The translations under genes and the position numbers were made by a program. DNA of 47,500 nt from Symbiodinium natans. Taxonomy: Eukaryota; Sar; Dinophyceae; Suessiales; Symbiodiniaceae. Shown piece by piece: positions 35,902 through 45,686 of this stretch (position 1 is the stretch's first letter; each line of letters begins with the position of its first letter). The stretch is from assembly GCA_905221605.1 (NCBI GenBank), contig CAJNDS010002163.1:325001-372500 (forward strand), read 5' to 3'. The notes below the pieces were generated by a model. That model did not search any database. It had not been told where the DNA came from and saw only the letters and a list, made by a program, of their open reading frames with translations.

Positions 35902-35979
35902 CCGCTGGTATTGATGAGCAGCAGCTTCCGTATTCTGAGAAAGAGGACAGCCGAAGCTTCTTGGTTCTGAATATCGGGG
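35902..35979 (+). CDS. Exon: AGIDEQQLPYSEKRGQPK
   Basis: Acceptor GCTGCAG, 25 codons, G left before GTTTGGG. In phase with 36079. Confidence 0.83.
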
Positions 35980-36078
35980 TTTGGGTTTAGGGTTTAGGGT
36001 TTAGGGCCGTTTAGGGTTTAGGGTTTAGGGTTTAGGGTTTAGGGTTTAGGGTTTAGGGTTTAGGGTTTAGGGAGTAAG
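35980..36078 (+). repeat. 99-bp intron made almost only of TTTAGGG
   Basis: Starts GTTTGGGTTTAGGG, has about 12 units with one interruption (GCCG), and ends GGAGTAAG at the acceptor. The shortest clear example of a telomere-repeat intron here. Confidence 0.85.
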
Positions 36079-36111
36079 GTGCCTTGTGTCCCCTTTTCGG
36101 GGTTATGTGGG
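36079..36111 (+). CDS. Exon: ALCPLFGVMW
   Basis: Two bases, ten codons, donor TGGG|GTACCC. Further coding-like sequence follows at 36199-36305, with exon limits not resolved. Confidence 0.68.
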
Positions 36112-36623
36112 GTACCCAATCACCCGATTCCTTACTAAAATGGCGTTCAGCTGGATGAGTGCACCTAAACCTGAAACCCTGAGACCCGCAACCCCAAGTT
36201 TTGTTCGTGCATGTCAAGTTCTACTTGTCGCTATTACAGCTGCAAGTACCAAGACTCTAAGGCTTTGGATGTCCTTTGAAGTTGATGAATTGTTCTGCAG
36301 CACATAGTAGAATAAATCCTCAGTAGCACCGCATCGTCATAGTAGCCGCGACATGAGAAATTAAGCACTGAAAGCAAGGCACGGCTCAAGGTTTACGTTC
36401 TAGAGGCATGACCTCGCCAGATTCAGTCAGAGGGGGTTTAGGGTTGAGGGTAAAGAGCCCTAAACCCTGAACCCTAAGCCCTAAGCCCTAAGCCCTAAAC
36501 CCTAAACCCTGAAGCTGCTGCGAGTCCAATCCCACATCAATGAGTTGATGCGGGCCAGTTTTATGCTAGAGGAGCGTGTGAGGCATGCTAAAGTTTAAAG
36601 TTCACACCCTCATGGTTTCTCAG

Positions 36624-36797
36624 GCATGCGTCGTGGGCGTGGGCATTCTTGTTTGCTGTGCCCTCCGTCCATTGCTTCACACGCCGCGGGTTTGTTGACC
36701 GTGTTGCAAGCCTGGATAGAAAAGACGTGCGAAACGCAGATGTTAACTTTGTTCACCAGGGCCTCTGGTCAGCATGAGGCTCCTAGGCAAATCCTAA
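36624..36797 (+). CDS. Exon: GLLTVLQAWIEKTCETQM
   Basis: Acceptor TCTCAG, about 57 codons without a stop. The donor is uncertain (GC at 36779 or 36798). Confidence 0.72.
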
Positions 36798-37088
36798 GCT
36801 TAATCTTCTTTAGCCTCTGTGAACCTTAGCTCCCTAAACGGTCGCCCAACTTTCGTGGTTGAGGGCTTTTATTCTTCAACCATGCTCAGGGGAGTCAAAC
36901 TCGGACCCCTAAGGATGTACCCCGAAGAGGTTCCCTTAATGTACTCCAAAAATGGCCCTGACCTGCCCCTACAGGATCTTCAAAAGGGTCCCCCAAACCC
37001 AAGGCTACGACCTTGGGGGTTCCAAGGTAGAGCCCCACGACATGCGCATAGGCAGTTCCCACTTCCACTGGATGTGGCGCCCAGCTGT

Positions 37089-37143
37089 TTAGGGTTTAGG
37101 GTTTAGGGTTTAGGGTTTACTTTGGGTTTAGGGTTTAGGGTTG
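37089..37143 (+). repeat. TTTAGGG array
   Basis: Seven units. Flanking exons not resolved. Confidence 0.88.
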
Positions 37144-37650
37144 AGGCACGTCCAAAGAAGGCCACGTCTAGTGTAGCAATAGAACACCTCAGTCCCCAAG
37201 CCCCAGCTAGGTACCGGATTTCTGACGGTTGAGGGGTTTCAGCCTAAATCCTTGAACTAAAAAACCTCTTCAGGGATAAGGGCATGCGCATCTGAGCCGA
37301 CAAGTTTAGGGGGTCCAAACCCTTCAACGCCAAAGCCAACTTCCTCAACCCAACTTCTCAGACCCTAAGCCCTCCTCAAGAACGTTATGCTCACGACGCC
37401 AAGCCCCTAAACGCCCTATGCCTGGGCAACTGAGTCGGTGCCCAGGCCCAGGCAAAAAGCACGCGCAACCCGGCCCTTTTAGCCTTTGTACGGCTTGCCT
37501 ACATCTCAGCGTGTGGCTTAGGGTTTGTGTCGCAGTGGTCTCCGAACCTCGACCCCCCAAAAGGGGTTTAGGGTAAAGGGTCGTATAGGATTAGGTTTTA
37601 GGGCAGTGCTTCGCTGTTTGGTTTCTGCGTTCCTGATAAAGTACATATAG

Positions 37651-37739
37651 CAGTATCTGTGGAAGCAAGGCGCGTGGTCCATTTACAAGTCGATCTCCCA
37701 GAAGCGGTGCGGAAGCTCCGGGGAAGCCCGAGCGGAAGG
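37651..37739 (+). CDS. Exon: QYLWKQGAWSIYKSISQK
   Basis: Acceptor ATATAG, 29 codons, GG left before GTTGTT. Confidence 0.78.
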
Positions 37740-38023
37740 GTTGTTACTAACTGTTCTATACCTGAATCAGATGTGCAGAACACAGCTTGAATGCAGACAT
37801 ACGGAAAGCTGCAACTATGTGTGTGATATCATGTAATTCATTAAATGTCCAAGCACGCAGCTAGTGTCGACTGTCGTGCTTGGAGGTCCACGGGTTGAGG
37901 TAGGGAGCACTTCAATTGTGCACGGCTTGGTTTGGACGTTGGGACCTCATGTGCAAGGACCCTAGTGCAACGAGGCTGTCATGAAATCGTGTAGGCTCGA
38001 GACTCGAAACCCTAGAAACCGTC

Positions 38024-38147
38024 AAAAGCCCGAAACCCTAAACCCTATACTATAAACCGTCAAAAGCCCTAAACCCTAAACCCTATAAGCCCTCAAAAGC
38101 CCTAGACCCTAAACCCTAAACCCTATACCCTAAACCCTAAACCCCCC
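38024..38147 (-). repeat. CCCTAAA array with higher-order unit
   Basis: A longer unit (CCCTAAACCCTATA..CAAAAGC) is repeated about three times within the array. Ends 22 bp before the acceptor at 38170. Confidence 0.85.
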
Positions 38148-38171
38148 CAAAGCCCCAATCCCCATCCCGAG

Positions 38172-38247
38172 GCAACGTGGACGTCCTCTATGAGTACCTG
38201 ATGCATAGACTTTACGCTTGGGGACCCAAGCCTCGCTGTGTTCACAG
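38172..38247 (+). CDS. Exon: NVDVLYEYLMHRLYAWGP
   Basis: 24 codons, ending in the canonical CACAG|GTAAGG. CCCTAAA on the left, GGGGTTT/TTTAGGG on the right. First of the longest phased chain. Confidence 0.9.
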
Positions 38248-38400
38248 GTAAGGGGTTTAGGGTTTGGGGTTTGGGGTTTGGGGTTTGTGGTTTGGGGTTT
38301 GGGGTTCAGGCTTTGGGGCTTAGGGTTCGGGGGTTTCAGAGTTTTCGGGGCGCAGAGTGTAGGGTTTAGGGTTTAAGGGTTGGGGCTTAGGGTTCAGGAA
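38248..38400 (+). repeat. TTTGGGG-variant array within an intron
   Basis: Seven or so GGGGTTT units, then mixed TTTAGGG and GGGCTTA. Fills most of the intron 38248-38427. Confidence 0.88.
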
Positions 38401-38427
38401 TCGCTTTTCCTGTGGTTCTGTTTGCAG

Positions 38428-38503
38428 CTTCGAAGAGCTGGGTACTGGGTTCGTCACTTGCCAAGAGCAACCTAAGCTTCGCTTTCGCCCAAAAGTGTTT
38501 TGG
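38428..38503 (+). CDS. Exon: FEELGTGFVTCQEQPKLR
   Basis: Acceptor TTTGCAG, 25 codons, donor TGG|GTGCAG. The first base completes the AG left at 38247. Confidence 0.9.
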
Positions 38504-38511
38504 GTGCAGTT

Positions 38512-38596
38512 TTAGGGTTTAGGGTTTTAGGTTTTAGGTTTTAGGGTTTAGGGTTTAGGGTTTAGGGTTTGGGTTTCGGGTTTCGGGTTTAGGTTC
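38512..38596 (+). repeat. TTTAGGG array at an intron 5' end
   Basis: Begins about 8 bp after the donor; the intron's second half has CCCTAA-like copies. Confidence 0.88.
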
Positions 38597-38674
38597 TGAG
38601 TGCATCTAAACCCTGAAGCCTGCACCCTAAGCACTCATGAGCCCTATGCCCTCACCCCTACCTAAACCTTGCAG

Positions 38675-38758
38675 GCTTCCATCAGAAAACCTGGAACCTT
38701 ATACAGCCGCCAGATTGATTACATGACCGTTCAGCTTCGCCACGATCCTCCCACAACA
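38675..38758 (+). CDS. Exon: ASIRKPGTLYSRQIDYMT
   Basis: Acceptor TTGCAG, exactly 28 codons, donor ACA|GCCCTC. Confidence 0.88.
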
Positions 38759-38850
38759 GCCCTCAAGCCAAGACACCAAAAGAAGACCTAACCTCTAAGC
38801 CCTCTAAACAAAACCCTCAGCCTTAAGCCCTCAGCCCTAAACCCTATCAG

Positions 38851-38868
38851 GGATATGAAGACTGGCTC
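38851..38868 (+). CDS. Small exon: GYEDWL
   Basis: Acceptor TATCAG, six codons, donor CTC|GTTAGT. Phase 0 at both ends. Confidence 0.62.
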
Positions 38869-38955
38869 GTTAGTACTACACCCTAAACCCTAAAGCCCCA
38901 CACCCACATCTCAGCCTCCAAGCCAACGCTGGCTCCCGAGGGCCACTCTCTCAAG

Positions 38956-38987
38956 TCCGCACCCAACGTGTGCGGCCCCCTGGTTGG
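38956..38987 (+). CDS. Exon: SAPNVCGPLV
   Basis: Acceptor TCAAG, ten codons, GG left before GCGGGT. Confidence 0.6.
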
Positions 38988-38997
38988 GCGGGTTTTC

Positions 38998-39275
38998 GGG
39001 TTTTTAGGGCTTTAAGGGCTTTGAGGGCTTTAGGGTCTTTAGGGTGTTTTTTAGGGCATTTAGGGCTTTTGGGGCTTTCAGGGCTTTATGGTTTTCAGGT
39101 TTTTTAGTGTTCAGGCACGGAAGCATGGAGCTTTTGGTTTGGAGCCGTGTTTAGGGGGGGGGGGGCTGGCTGTCGTAGAGCTTAGGGTTTTAGGGTTTTA
39201 GGGTTTTAGGTTTTAGGGTCTTAGGGTTTTGGGGCTTTGGGGTTTTGGGGTTTTGGGTTTTAGGGTTTAGGGACT
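38998..39275 (+). repeat. GGGCTTT/TTTAGGG degenerate array
   Basis: A long GGGCTTT-rich variant block, then TTTTAGGG. The same intron ends with CCCTAAA copies (39439-39457). Confidence 0.85.
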
Positions 39276-39467
39276 AGGACTAGAGCCCTTCGGCCCCGAA
39301 ATCTCTCAGTCCTGAAGCGCAATCCTGAAACACCTCTCAGCCCTGAACCCTGGACCCCAAAACCTCTTGGAGCACCCAAGGCTCAACAAGCCACCGCAGT
39401 ACATGAGCTTCCTTAGAATCCCTACATAATCATACTAGCCCTAAACCCTAAACCCTAGTCTTAGCAG

Positions 39468-39497
39468 GCCGTGTGGCTGTCAAGGAGAACGCTCGGG
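39468..39497 (+). CDS. Exon: PCGCQGERS
   Basis: Acceptor TAGCAG, nine codons, GG left before GTATGTC. In phase on both sides. Confidence 0.6.
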
Positions 39498-39537
39498 GTA
39501 TGTCTTGGACGCCGAACCTCAGTTTACCCTTTCCCAG

Positions 39538-39586
39538 TGCCGACCTAAAGAAGACAGGGGCGCTCAGTCGCCACAAGCGCACTGAA
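39538..39586 (+). CDS. Exon: ADLKKTGALSRHKRTE
   Basis: Acceptor TTCCCAG, 16 codons, GC donor. Confidence 0.82.
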
Positions 39587-39596
39587 GCCCAAACAG

Positions 39597-39618
39597 CAAT
39601 GTTGGGCTCAAATCTCAG
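39597..39618 (+). CDS. Small exon: QCWAQIS
   Basis: Acceptor AAACAG, donor TCAG|GTTCTA. The preceding gap is only 10 bp, too short for an intron, so the two segments may have a different border or be one exon. Confidence 0.35.
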
Positions 39619-39640
39619 GTTCTACGACAGAGCAATCATC

Positions 39641-39791
39641 TGACCTAAACCCTAAATCCTAAACCCAAACCCCAAACCAGCCTAAACCGTAAACCCTAAA
39701 CCCTAAACCCCCCAACCCCAAACCCCAAACCCCAAACCCCCAACCCCAAACCCTAAACCCTAAACCCTAAACCCTAAACCCTAAACCCTAC
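39641..39791 (-). repeat. CCCTAAA/CCCCAAA array
   Basis: CCCCAAA units clustered in the middle (39718-39750), CCCTAAA at both ends. Runs up to the acceptor at 39793. Confidence 0.92.
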
Positions 39792-39794
39792 CAG

Positions 39795-39867
39795 GCCTTC
39801 CCGGGATGCACTCTTCGTGCCTGGTGGCCACGGCCCTGAGAGTTGGAAACCGTTCCCTGAATTGTTT
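39795..39867 (+). CDS. Exon: LPGMHSSCLVATALRVGN
   Basis: Acceptor TACCAG, 23 codons, TT left before GTTTGTA. Confidence 0.8.
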
Positions 39868-40109
39868 GTTTGTATACGTCGTACAAGATCTAACTTCTAC
39901 ATATATACATATATATATATATATGAGTTCCTTCGCTTAGTCCTGTAGATATATATACATATGTGTATGTATGTATGCATGCATGTATGTATGTATGCAT
40001 GTATGCATGTATGCATGTATGCATGTGTGTATAGGAGTTTCTTTATATATACATGTACATGTATATAGGCTATTTGTCTGCATGCCTATCTTTATTGTCA
40101 AATATTCAG

Positions 40110-40147
40110 CTTCAAGGAGTCGTGGAGTCTTGCTGTCAGTCCCCTGC
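40110..40147 (+). CDS. Exon: FKESWSLAVSP
   Basis: Acceptor ATTCAG after the microsatellite intron. The first base completes TTC. The frame is open to 40164; the donor is uncertain. Another candidate is at 40208-40259. Confidence 0.65.
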
Positions 40148-40985
40148 CGTCCCTCCTGCCACGCTGAGTTCCTAATCTTCCGGGGCAGACAGAGAGCTGA
40201 GCAGTAGGTTGGGACAGCCGGGAGCGCGTCGACAAAACGGCCTCAGCCGCAGCCTCGAGGTTGTAGGGCTTTGTGGTGCCCCGAAGTGCTTTCAGGGTTT
40301 GAGGGTTTACGTTTCAGGTGTGCAAAGGGGCGTGAGCGGATGTAGGAATGAGTATATGGGTAGAAGGGGGATACTCCTCTTAATGCACCAGTAGCTTTAG
40401 GGCGCTTTTTGGGTTGAAGGGGAGGGTCTGTTGGGCTGGATCCTTGCGTAAGGCACCCTAGGGTTGAGGTAGAAGAAGTCCCTGAAATCCCTAACTCCCT
40501 AAAGCCCCTGAACCTCGACGTCCAAGCGACCACCTAAGGCCCAATACCCTAAAAAAACCCTAACCCCTACACCTCTGAAGCCCGATGGCCCTGATCAACT
40601 GTGGCGGGACACGATTGAACTGTCTTGGGATCGTAGAAGTTTAGTGGCTTGAGGGATTCGGCGTTTTTTGGGGGTTTTTTTGAGGTTTACGAGGTTGAAG
40701 TCTCTTAAGGGTTTGTAGTTGAGCTTTGTAGTTGAGCCAGTGTCTTCCCCCCGCCCCTCAAGCGCCTCCCCCAGACGGCTGGAGCACCCATGTGCCCACC
40801 CAAGAATGAGGAATGAGACAAAAAAGACACCTAGAGTGCCAGCACTACCCACCTCAAAACCCTAGACTTTAAACTGCCGACAAAGTGCCTAGCAAGGCTT
40901 AGGGTGCAACTGTTTAGGGCGCGTGGGGATGGTGGAGAAAGCAAACGATAGACTACTTAATCAACCTGACCACGAACCTCCCAAG

Positions 40986-41029
40986 CTTAGTTACGGAGCT
41001 CTAATTGACAGGGGGTGGTTGCTTGGAAG
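40986..41029 (+). CDS. Exon: LSYGALIDRGWLLG
   Basis: Acceptor CCAAG, 14 codons, AG left before GTATCT. Confidence 0.75.
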
Positions 41030-41138
41030 GTATCTACAAGGATCCGCATCATCTTTCATCATCTCCCAAATGAGTTGGAGCTGACGCCTCGCGACCCCAA
41101 GGTAACTGTAACCGTGCCTGGTTATGATCTGTAGTTAG

Positions 41139-41214
41139 GGCACCTGAACTGTCCAGTAGCCATATTCTCACCTCCAGTGAACTCGCGGAGTTTTGGAGTA
41201 CAGCTGCTGAACCC
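41139..41214 (+). CDS. Exon: APELSSSHILTSSELAEF
   Basis: One base completing AGG, 25 codons, GC donor. In phase with 41029. Confidence 0.78.
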
Positions 41215-41446
41215 GCGCTGAACCTGAAGCCCAAAGCCTGAAGCTTCAAATGCCATACGCGAAGCTCCTAACCTCAAGTCCTGCGACCTTAAGAATCCCA
41301 AGCCCGCACCGCTCGAATACCTCCAACCCTTAGGCCCATGACCCTTAAGATCAAGACCTCCTCGAACCACTCTCTTAAACACTGGAGCCCTTGAGCCCCA
41401 AAGCTCCAAACCTCGCGAGCCCATGGAAACCTTAAACCCGCGAGCT

Positions 41447-41517
41447 AGGGTTTAGGGTTTAGGGTTTAGGGTTTTGGGTTTTGGGTTTTGGGTTTTGGGT
41501 TTTGGGTTTGGGTTTGG
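41447..41517 (+). repeat. TTTAGGG then TTTTGGG array
   Basis: Four TTTAGGG units switch abruptly to about six TTTTGGG units; the foldback transposon is inserted right after it. Confidence 0.9.
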
Positions 41518-41525
41518 GGTGGAAC
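41518..41525 (+). repeat. Target-site duplication GGTGGAAC, left
   Basis: Identical 8-mer at 44120-44127 on the other side of the foldback element. Confidence 0.85.
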
Positions 41526-44119
41526 TGGTAAATTTCGCGGAGCACGTCGGTTCAACACCAACCCGCGCTAACTCCTGACACAGGGGTTGGGGGTGCATGC
41601 TTGCTTGTTTGAGAGTGAACAGCCGTCTGAAGGCTCTGCGCGCCCACAGCGGCGAGCAAGCATGTCTTACGGTTTGTTAAGGGTCAGCTTCCCACCGATG
41701 AGCTTCCATGAGACCGAGAGTCCCGAGAGATTCCGAAAAATCAGGTCAGCAAACCCTAGCCCCCTATAGCCTTGCCATGGCTGACCTTAACTTCCAAGTT
41801 AAGCGCTTGCAGCGGGCTCACGCGCATTTGCTCCAGTTGCACCCGCGGTTTATAGCTGGAACCGAAAACACCATAAATGTCAGAGAAAACCCTTAAGTTC
41901 GAGACAGTGTGTTGGGAGTGTTGTCGCTAATTTTGCAGGGCCTGTTTTCTACGAACTTTTCGGGCGGCCACAACCATGCGCAAGGCATTATTTGTCATTT
42001 CTTTCTGGTTTGCGTTGGTTCGAGGCGAAAAAAAGCTAAGGTCAGTGAAAGCCTTAAGTTCAACATGGGGTGTTGGAACTATTGTAGCTGATTTTGCCAG
42101 ACAGTTTTTGCCACTAACTTTTCGGGTGCCACACCCATGCGAAATTAACTACCTGTCATTGTTCCTGGTTTGTGATGGCTCGAGCCGAAACAAAGTCAAG
42201 GCCGGTGAAAACCCTTAAGATCAACGCCAGGCGTTGAGCGTCTTGTTGCTAGCTTTCCGGGATGTTTTCTCTACTGGTTTTTTCGGCTGTCGGGTGACCG
42301 TTTTCGGCGCTGTAAATGGGCACTAGCTGTTTGCAGGGAGAATTGTTTTAGGAACTGTTGTGCTTTGTTTTTTGGATGCTTTATTTGTTTGTTTGGGTCT
42401 AGAGTCTAGGGTCTAGGGTTTATGGTTTTGAGTTTAGGGTTCAGGGCTTAGAAGACACGTCCGATTAACAAAACGGAAAAATCCAAAAACAAATAGACCC
42501 CCCCCCCTGAAATCCAAGTGTCAGCTGTGTTTGGCGGTTTGCAGCTGAAAGGGTTGGGACGGTTGGTTGTTCGGGCTTAATCTGGGAGTTAAAGGTGGCT
42601 TTGGTAACGATGGCCATGGCAGTGCGTTGTGGGTGGCTTAGATCCCGAAATCGAGTGACTCTGACCCCAAAAAAAGTTAGAGACCAAAAAAAAGTTAAGT
42701 TCAACACCGTGTTGAACCTAACTTTTCGGGTCGGAAATCCTACGTGTTTTGGCTGTTTTTCTACGTTGTTTTTGGGCTGTCGTGTGACGTGTTTCAGGCA
42801 AAAATGTGGGAAATAAGGGTAAAAAACCAAAAGGTCAAACGGAGTCGGTTTGTAGCCTTGCCGGCTGAAAAAACACGTAGAAAAACAGCCAAAACACGTA
42901 GGATTTCCGACCCGAAAAGTTAGGTTCAACACGGTGTTGAACTTAACTTTTTTTTGGGCTCTAACTTTTTTTTGGGGTCAGAGTCACTCGATTTCGGGAT
43001 CTAAGCCACCCACAACGCACTGCCATGGCCATCATTACCAAAGCCACCTTTAACTCCCAGATTAAGCCCGAACAACCAACCGTCCCAACCCTTTCAGCTG
43101 CAAACCGCCAAACACAGCTGACACTTGGATTTCAGGGGGGGGGTCTATTTGTTTTTGGATTTTTCCGTTTTGTTAATCGGACGTGTCTTCTAAGCCCTGA
43201 ACCCTAAACTCAAAACCATAAACCCTAGACCCTAGACTCTAGACCCAAACCAACAAATAAAACATCCAAAAAACAAAGCAAAAACAGTTCCTAAAACAAT
43301 TCTCCCTGCAAACAGCTAGTGCCCATTTACAGCGCCGAAAACGGTCACCCGACAGCCGAAAAAACCAGTAGAGAAAACATCCCGGAAAGCTAGCAACAAG
43401 ACGCTCAACGCTGGTGTTGATCTTAAGGGTTTTCACCGACCTTGACTTTGTTTCGGCTCGAGCCATCACATACCAGGAACAATGACAGGTAGTTAATTTC
43501 GCATGGGTGTGGCACCCGAAAAGTTAGTAGCAAAAACTGTCTGGCAAAATCAGCTACAATAGTTCCAACACCCCATGTTGAACTTAAGGCTTTCACTGAC
43601 CTTAGCTTTTTTTCGCCTCGAACCAACGCAAACCAGAAAGAAATGACAAATAATGCCTTGCGCATGGTTGTGGCCGCCCGAAAAGTTCGTAGAAAAGAGG
43701 CCCTGCAAAATTTGTGACAACACTCCCAACACGCTGCCTCGAACTTAAGGGTTTTCTCTGACATTATGGTGTTTTCGGTTCCAGCTATAAACCGCGGGTG
43801 CAACTGGAGCAAATGCGCGTGAGCCCGCTGCAAGCGCTTAACTTGGAAGTGAAGGTCAGCCATGGCAAGGCTATAGAGGGGTAGGGCTTGCTTCTGGCCA
43901 GGTTCTTCGGGAATCTGAGGCTCATGGAGGGTCACCGGCGGGACGCCGGCCGTTAACAAACAGTAAAACATGTTGGTTCGCTGCTGTGGGTGTGCAGAGC
44001 CTTCAAATGGTTGTTCGGTCTAGAAAAAAGCAAGCATGCACTCCCAACCCCTATATGGGGAGTTAGCGCCGATTGGTGTCGAACTCACCTTCCCGAAACC
44101 TGGTTCGCGAAATTTACCA
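41526..44119. mobile_element. 2.6 kb foldback DNA transposon (giant inverted repeat)
   Basis: The termini TGGTAAATTTCGCG (41526-41539) and its exact complement (44106-44119) are flanked by an 8-bp direct repeat. The complementarity runs inward, with an outer diverged part and about 98 percent identity in a sampled 165 bp, to 42778 and 42863; the spacer is about 84 bp. No transposase is recognised. Each arm contains three 161-bp tandem modules, a telomere-like patch and a poly-C/G run. An 8-bp duplication fits hAT or P-like elements; MULE foldbacks give about 9. Likely non-autonomous. Confidence 0.88.
43423..43971 (-). CDS. Open frame in the right arm, doubtful gene
   Basis: 182 codons, MADLHFQVKRLQRAHAHLLQ in the middle. 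The left arm encodes the same peptide but is broken by a stop and a frameshift. It spans the 161-bp modules, so it may be chance. No family recognised. Confidence 0.25.
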   Translation of the reverse strand: MFYCLLTAGVPPVTLHEPQIPEEPGQKQALPLYSLAMADLHFQVKRLQRAHAHLLQLHPRFIAGTENTIMSEKTLKFEAACWECCHKFCRASFLRTFRAATTMRKALFVISFWFALVRGEKKLRSVKALSSTWGVGTIVADFARQFLLLTFRVPHPCEINYLSLFLVCDGSSRNKVKVGENP

Positions 44120-44127
44120 GGTGGAAC
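44120..44127 (+). repeat. Target-site duplication GGTGGAAC, right
   Basis: Pairs with 41518-41525. Confidence 0.85.
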
Positions 44128-44639
44128 TTCGCCCAAAGCCTTAAACCCCCTTCCGCTGCAAGAACCGCGAAGCCCTAAACCGCTACTGGCCAAGTCCTTG
44201 GAGCACGGCCTGGAAAGATCCTTCGAATCTTCGGCCGGGTGTCCCAGATCGTAGGGTCTTAGGGTTTAGGGTTTAGGGTTTGGGGGTGCTTCTCAAGGGT
44301 CCGAACTTTAGCCCTCTTGGGTTACTTTGTTGGGAAGGAACAGAAAGGCTGCAGTCTTTAGTTCCTAGGTTTCTGAAGACGAGAGGTCTCTTCAAGCCAA
44401 GTTGATGCAGAATAGAATACATACAATATATATATATATATATAGATACACATATGCGCATATGTATAGAGAGGCTTACATGCATTGAACAAAAACATGT
44501 TATGTATTTACTTTCTTATGTGTTTGCTATATTCAGAATATGTATGTATGTATATATATATATATATATCGGTGGGGTATAGATATAAGTACAAATAAAG
44601 AAAGCAACATAAATGTCAAAATAAGTAAATTAATAAATG

Positions 44640-44684
<45 letters not shown>

Positions 44685-44964
44685 GTAGGGTCAAGGGTCC
44701 CTGCTAGAGACGCCTCCGGCCCCATTACCCCTTCATACAAAAAGCAGCGGGGAGTCTCTCAAGATGGCTTTCACTTTCGCACATGTTGTCCGGAACCCTT
44801 CAGCTCAGGGGTGTAGGGGTGTAGGGGTGTAGCGGTGTAGGGGTTTAGGGTTTAGGGTTTAGGGTTGAGGGTTGAGGGTTGAGGGTTGAGGGTTTGCAGG
44901 GTTGAGCCGGAAATTCTGTTTTGCCTCTTTCATGCTGGGGTTCGGAATCCCGGCAAAAGTGCAG

Positions 44965-44984
44965 GCATGTCATCAAGACCGCAT
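44965..44984 (+). CDS. Small exon candidate
   Basis: Acceptor GTGCAG, donor CAT|GTGAGT. Both sites are good, but the frame is not fixed. Confidence 0.45.
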
Positions 44985-45021
44985 GTGAGTGCTCCGGGTG
45001 GAGGGTTAGGGTGTCCGGGTA

Positions 45022-45140
45022 TAACCCAGAGGGTCCGTTTGTAGTACTATTGTATAGAACTAGATACCCCAAAACCCTATTTAGTGTGGCTACTGGGTAC
45101 CTATTTCCACAATAGTACTACAAATGGACCCTCTGGGTAA
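45022..45140. mobile_element. MITE-like hairpin with TAA target duplication
   Basis: 45025-45052 pairs with 45110-45137 with one mismatch (CCCAGAGGGTCCGTTTG...), flanked by TAA at 45022-45024 and 45138-45140. A three-base TWA duplication is typical of PIF/Harbinger (Tourist) MITEs. Confidence 0.8.
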
Positions 45141-45171
45141 GGTCTACTTCGGGGCTGTGTCTTATGTGCAG

Positions 45172-45255
45172 GAGCGATTGAGCGCACCGCGCTCTGCGAG
45201 TTTGAGTCATGGCCGGCCCTTCCTATACCCCTTCCCGCACTTCGGCTGAGGTGGC
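45172..45255 (+). CDS. Exon: AIERTALCEFESWPALPI
   Basis: Acceptor GTGCAG, two bases then an open frame of about 27 codons; donor not fixed. Confidence 0.62.
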
Positions 45256-45286
45256 CCAGCCTAAAACCTAAAACCCCTGAAGCTCC

Positions 45287-45412
45287 CCTAAACCCTAAAC
45301 CCTAAACCCTATGCCCTAAACCCTAAACCCTAAACCCTAAACCCTAAACCCTAAACCCAGAACCCTAAACCCTACACCCTAAACCCTAAACCCTAAACCC
45401 TAAACCAAAAAC
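45287..45412 (-). repeat. CCCTAAA array before an exon
   Basis: About 17 units with CCCTATG, CCCAGAA and CCCTACA variants; 22 bp before the acceptor at 45434. Confidence 0.93.
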
Positions 45413-45434
45413 CCCCCCTCCCTTCATCTTGCAG

Positions 45435-45567
45435 CTTCATCGAGTTTCCAGGGAGTGGGTTTTGCTTTACGGGGCTCTGAACCTCGAAGTGCTAGAACTT
45501 AGAACCGAAGCCGCCCGACTTGAGCAGGTCGTTTCCCTGGAGCCCGCTGCTCCTCCAGCGCCTAGGG
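45435..45567 (+). CDS. Exon, helical charged stretch: LNLEVLELRTEAARLEQV
   Basis: Acceptor TTGCAG, 44 codons, then a GC donor and TTTAGGG-type copies (45590-45690). The leucine and charge spacing suggest a coiled coil, followed by a Pro/Ala tail. Confidence 0.85.
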
Positions 45568-45686
45568 GCTTAGACTGCCGGAGTTTGGTGGCTTAGGGTT
45601 TAGGGTTAGGGTCTAGGGTGTAGGATGTAGGGTGTGGGGTTTGGGGTTTAGGGTTCAGGCTGCAGGGTTTACGGTTTAGGGTTTAG

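Noticed and set aside
39587-39596. Ten-base intron between two adjacent coding segments
   Set aside because: Far too short to splice; the border of one of the two segments must be wrong.
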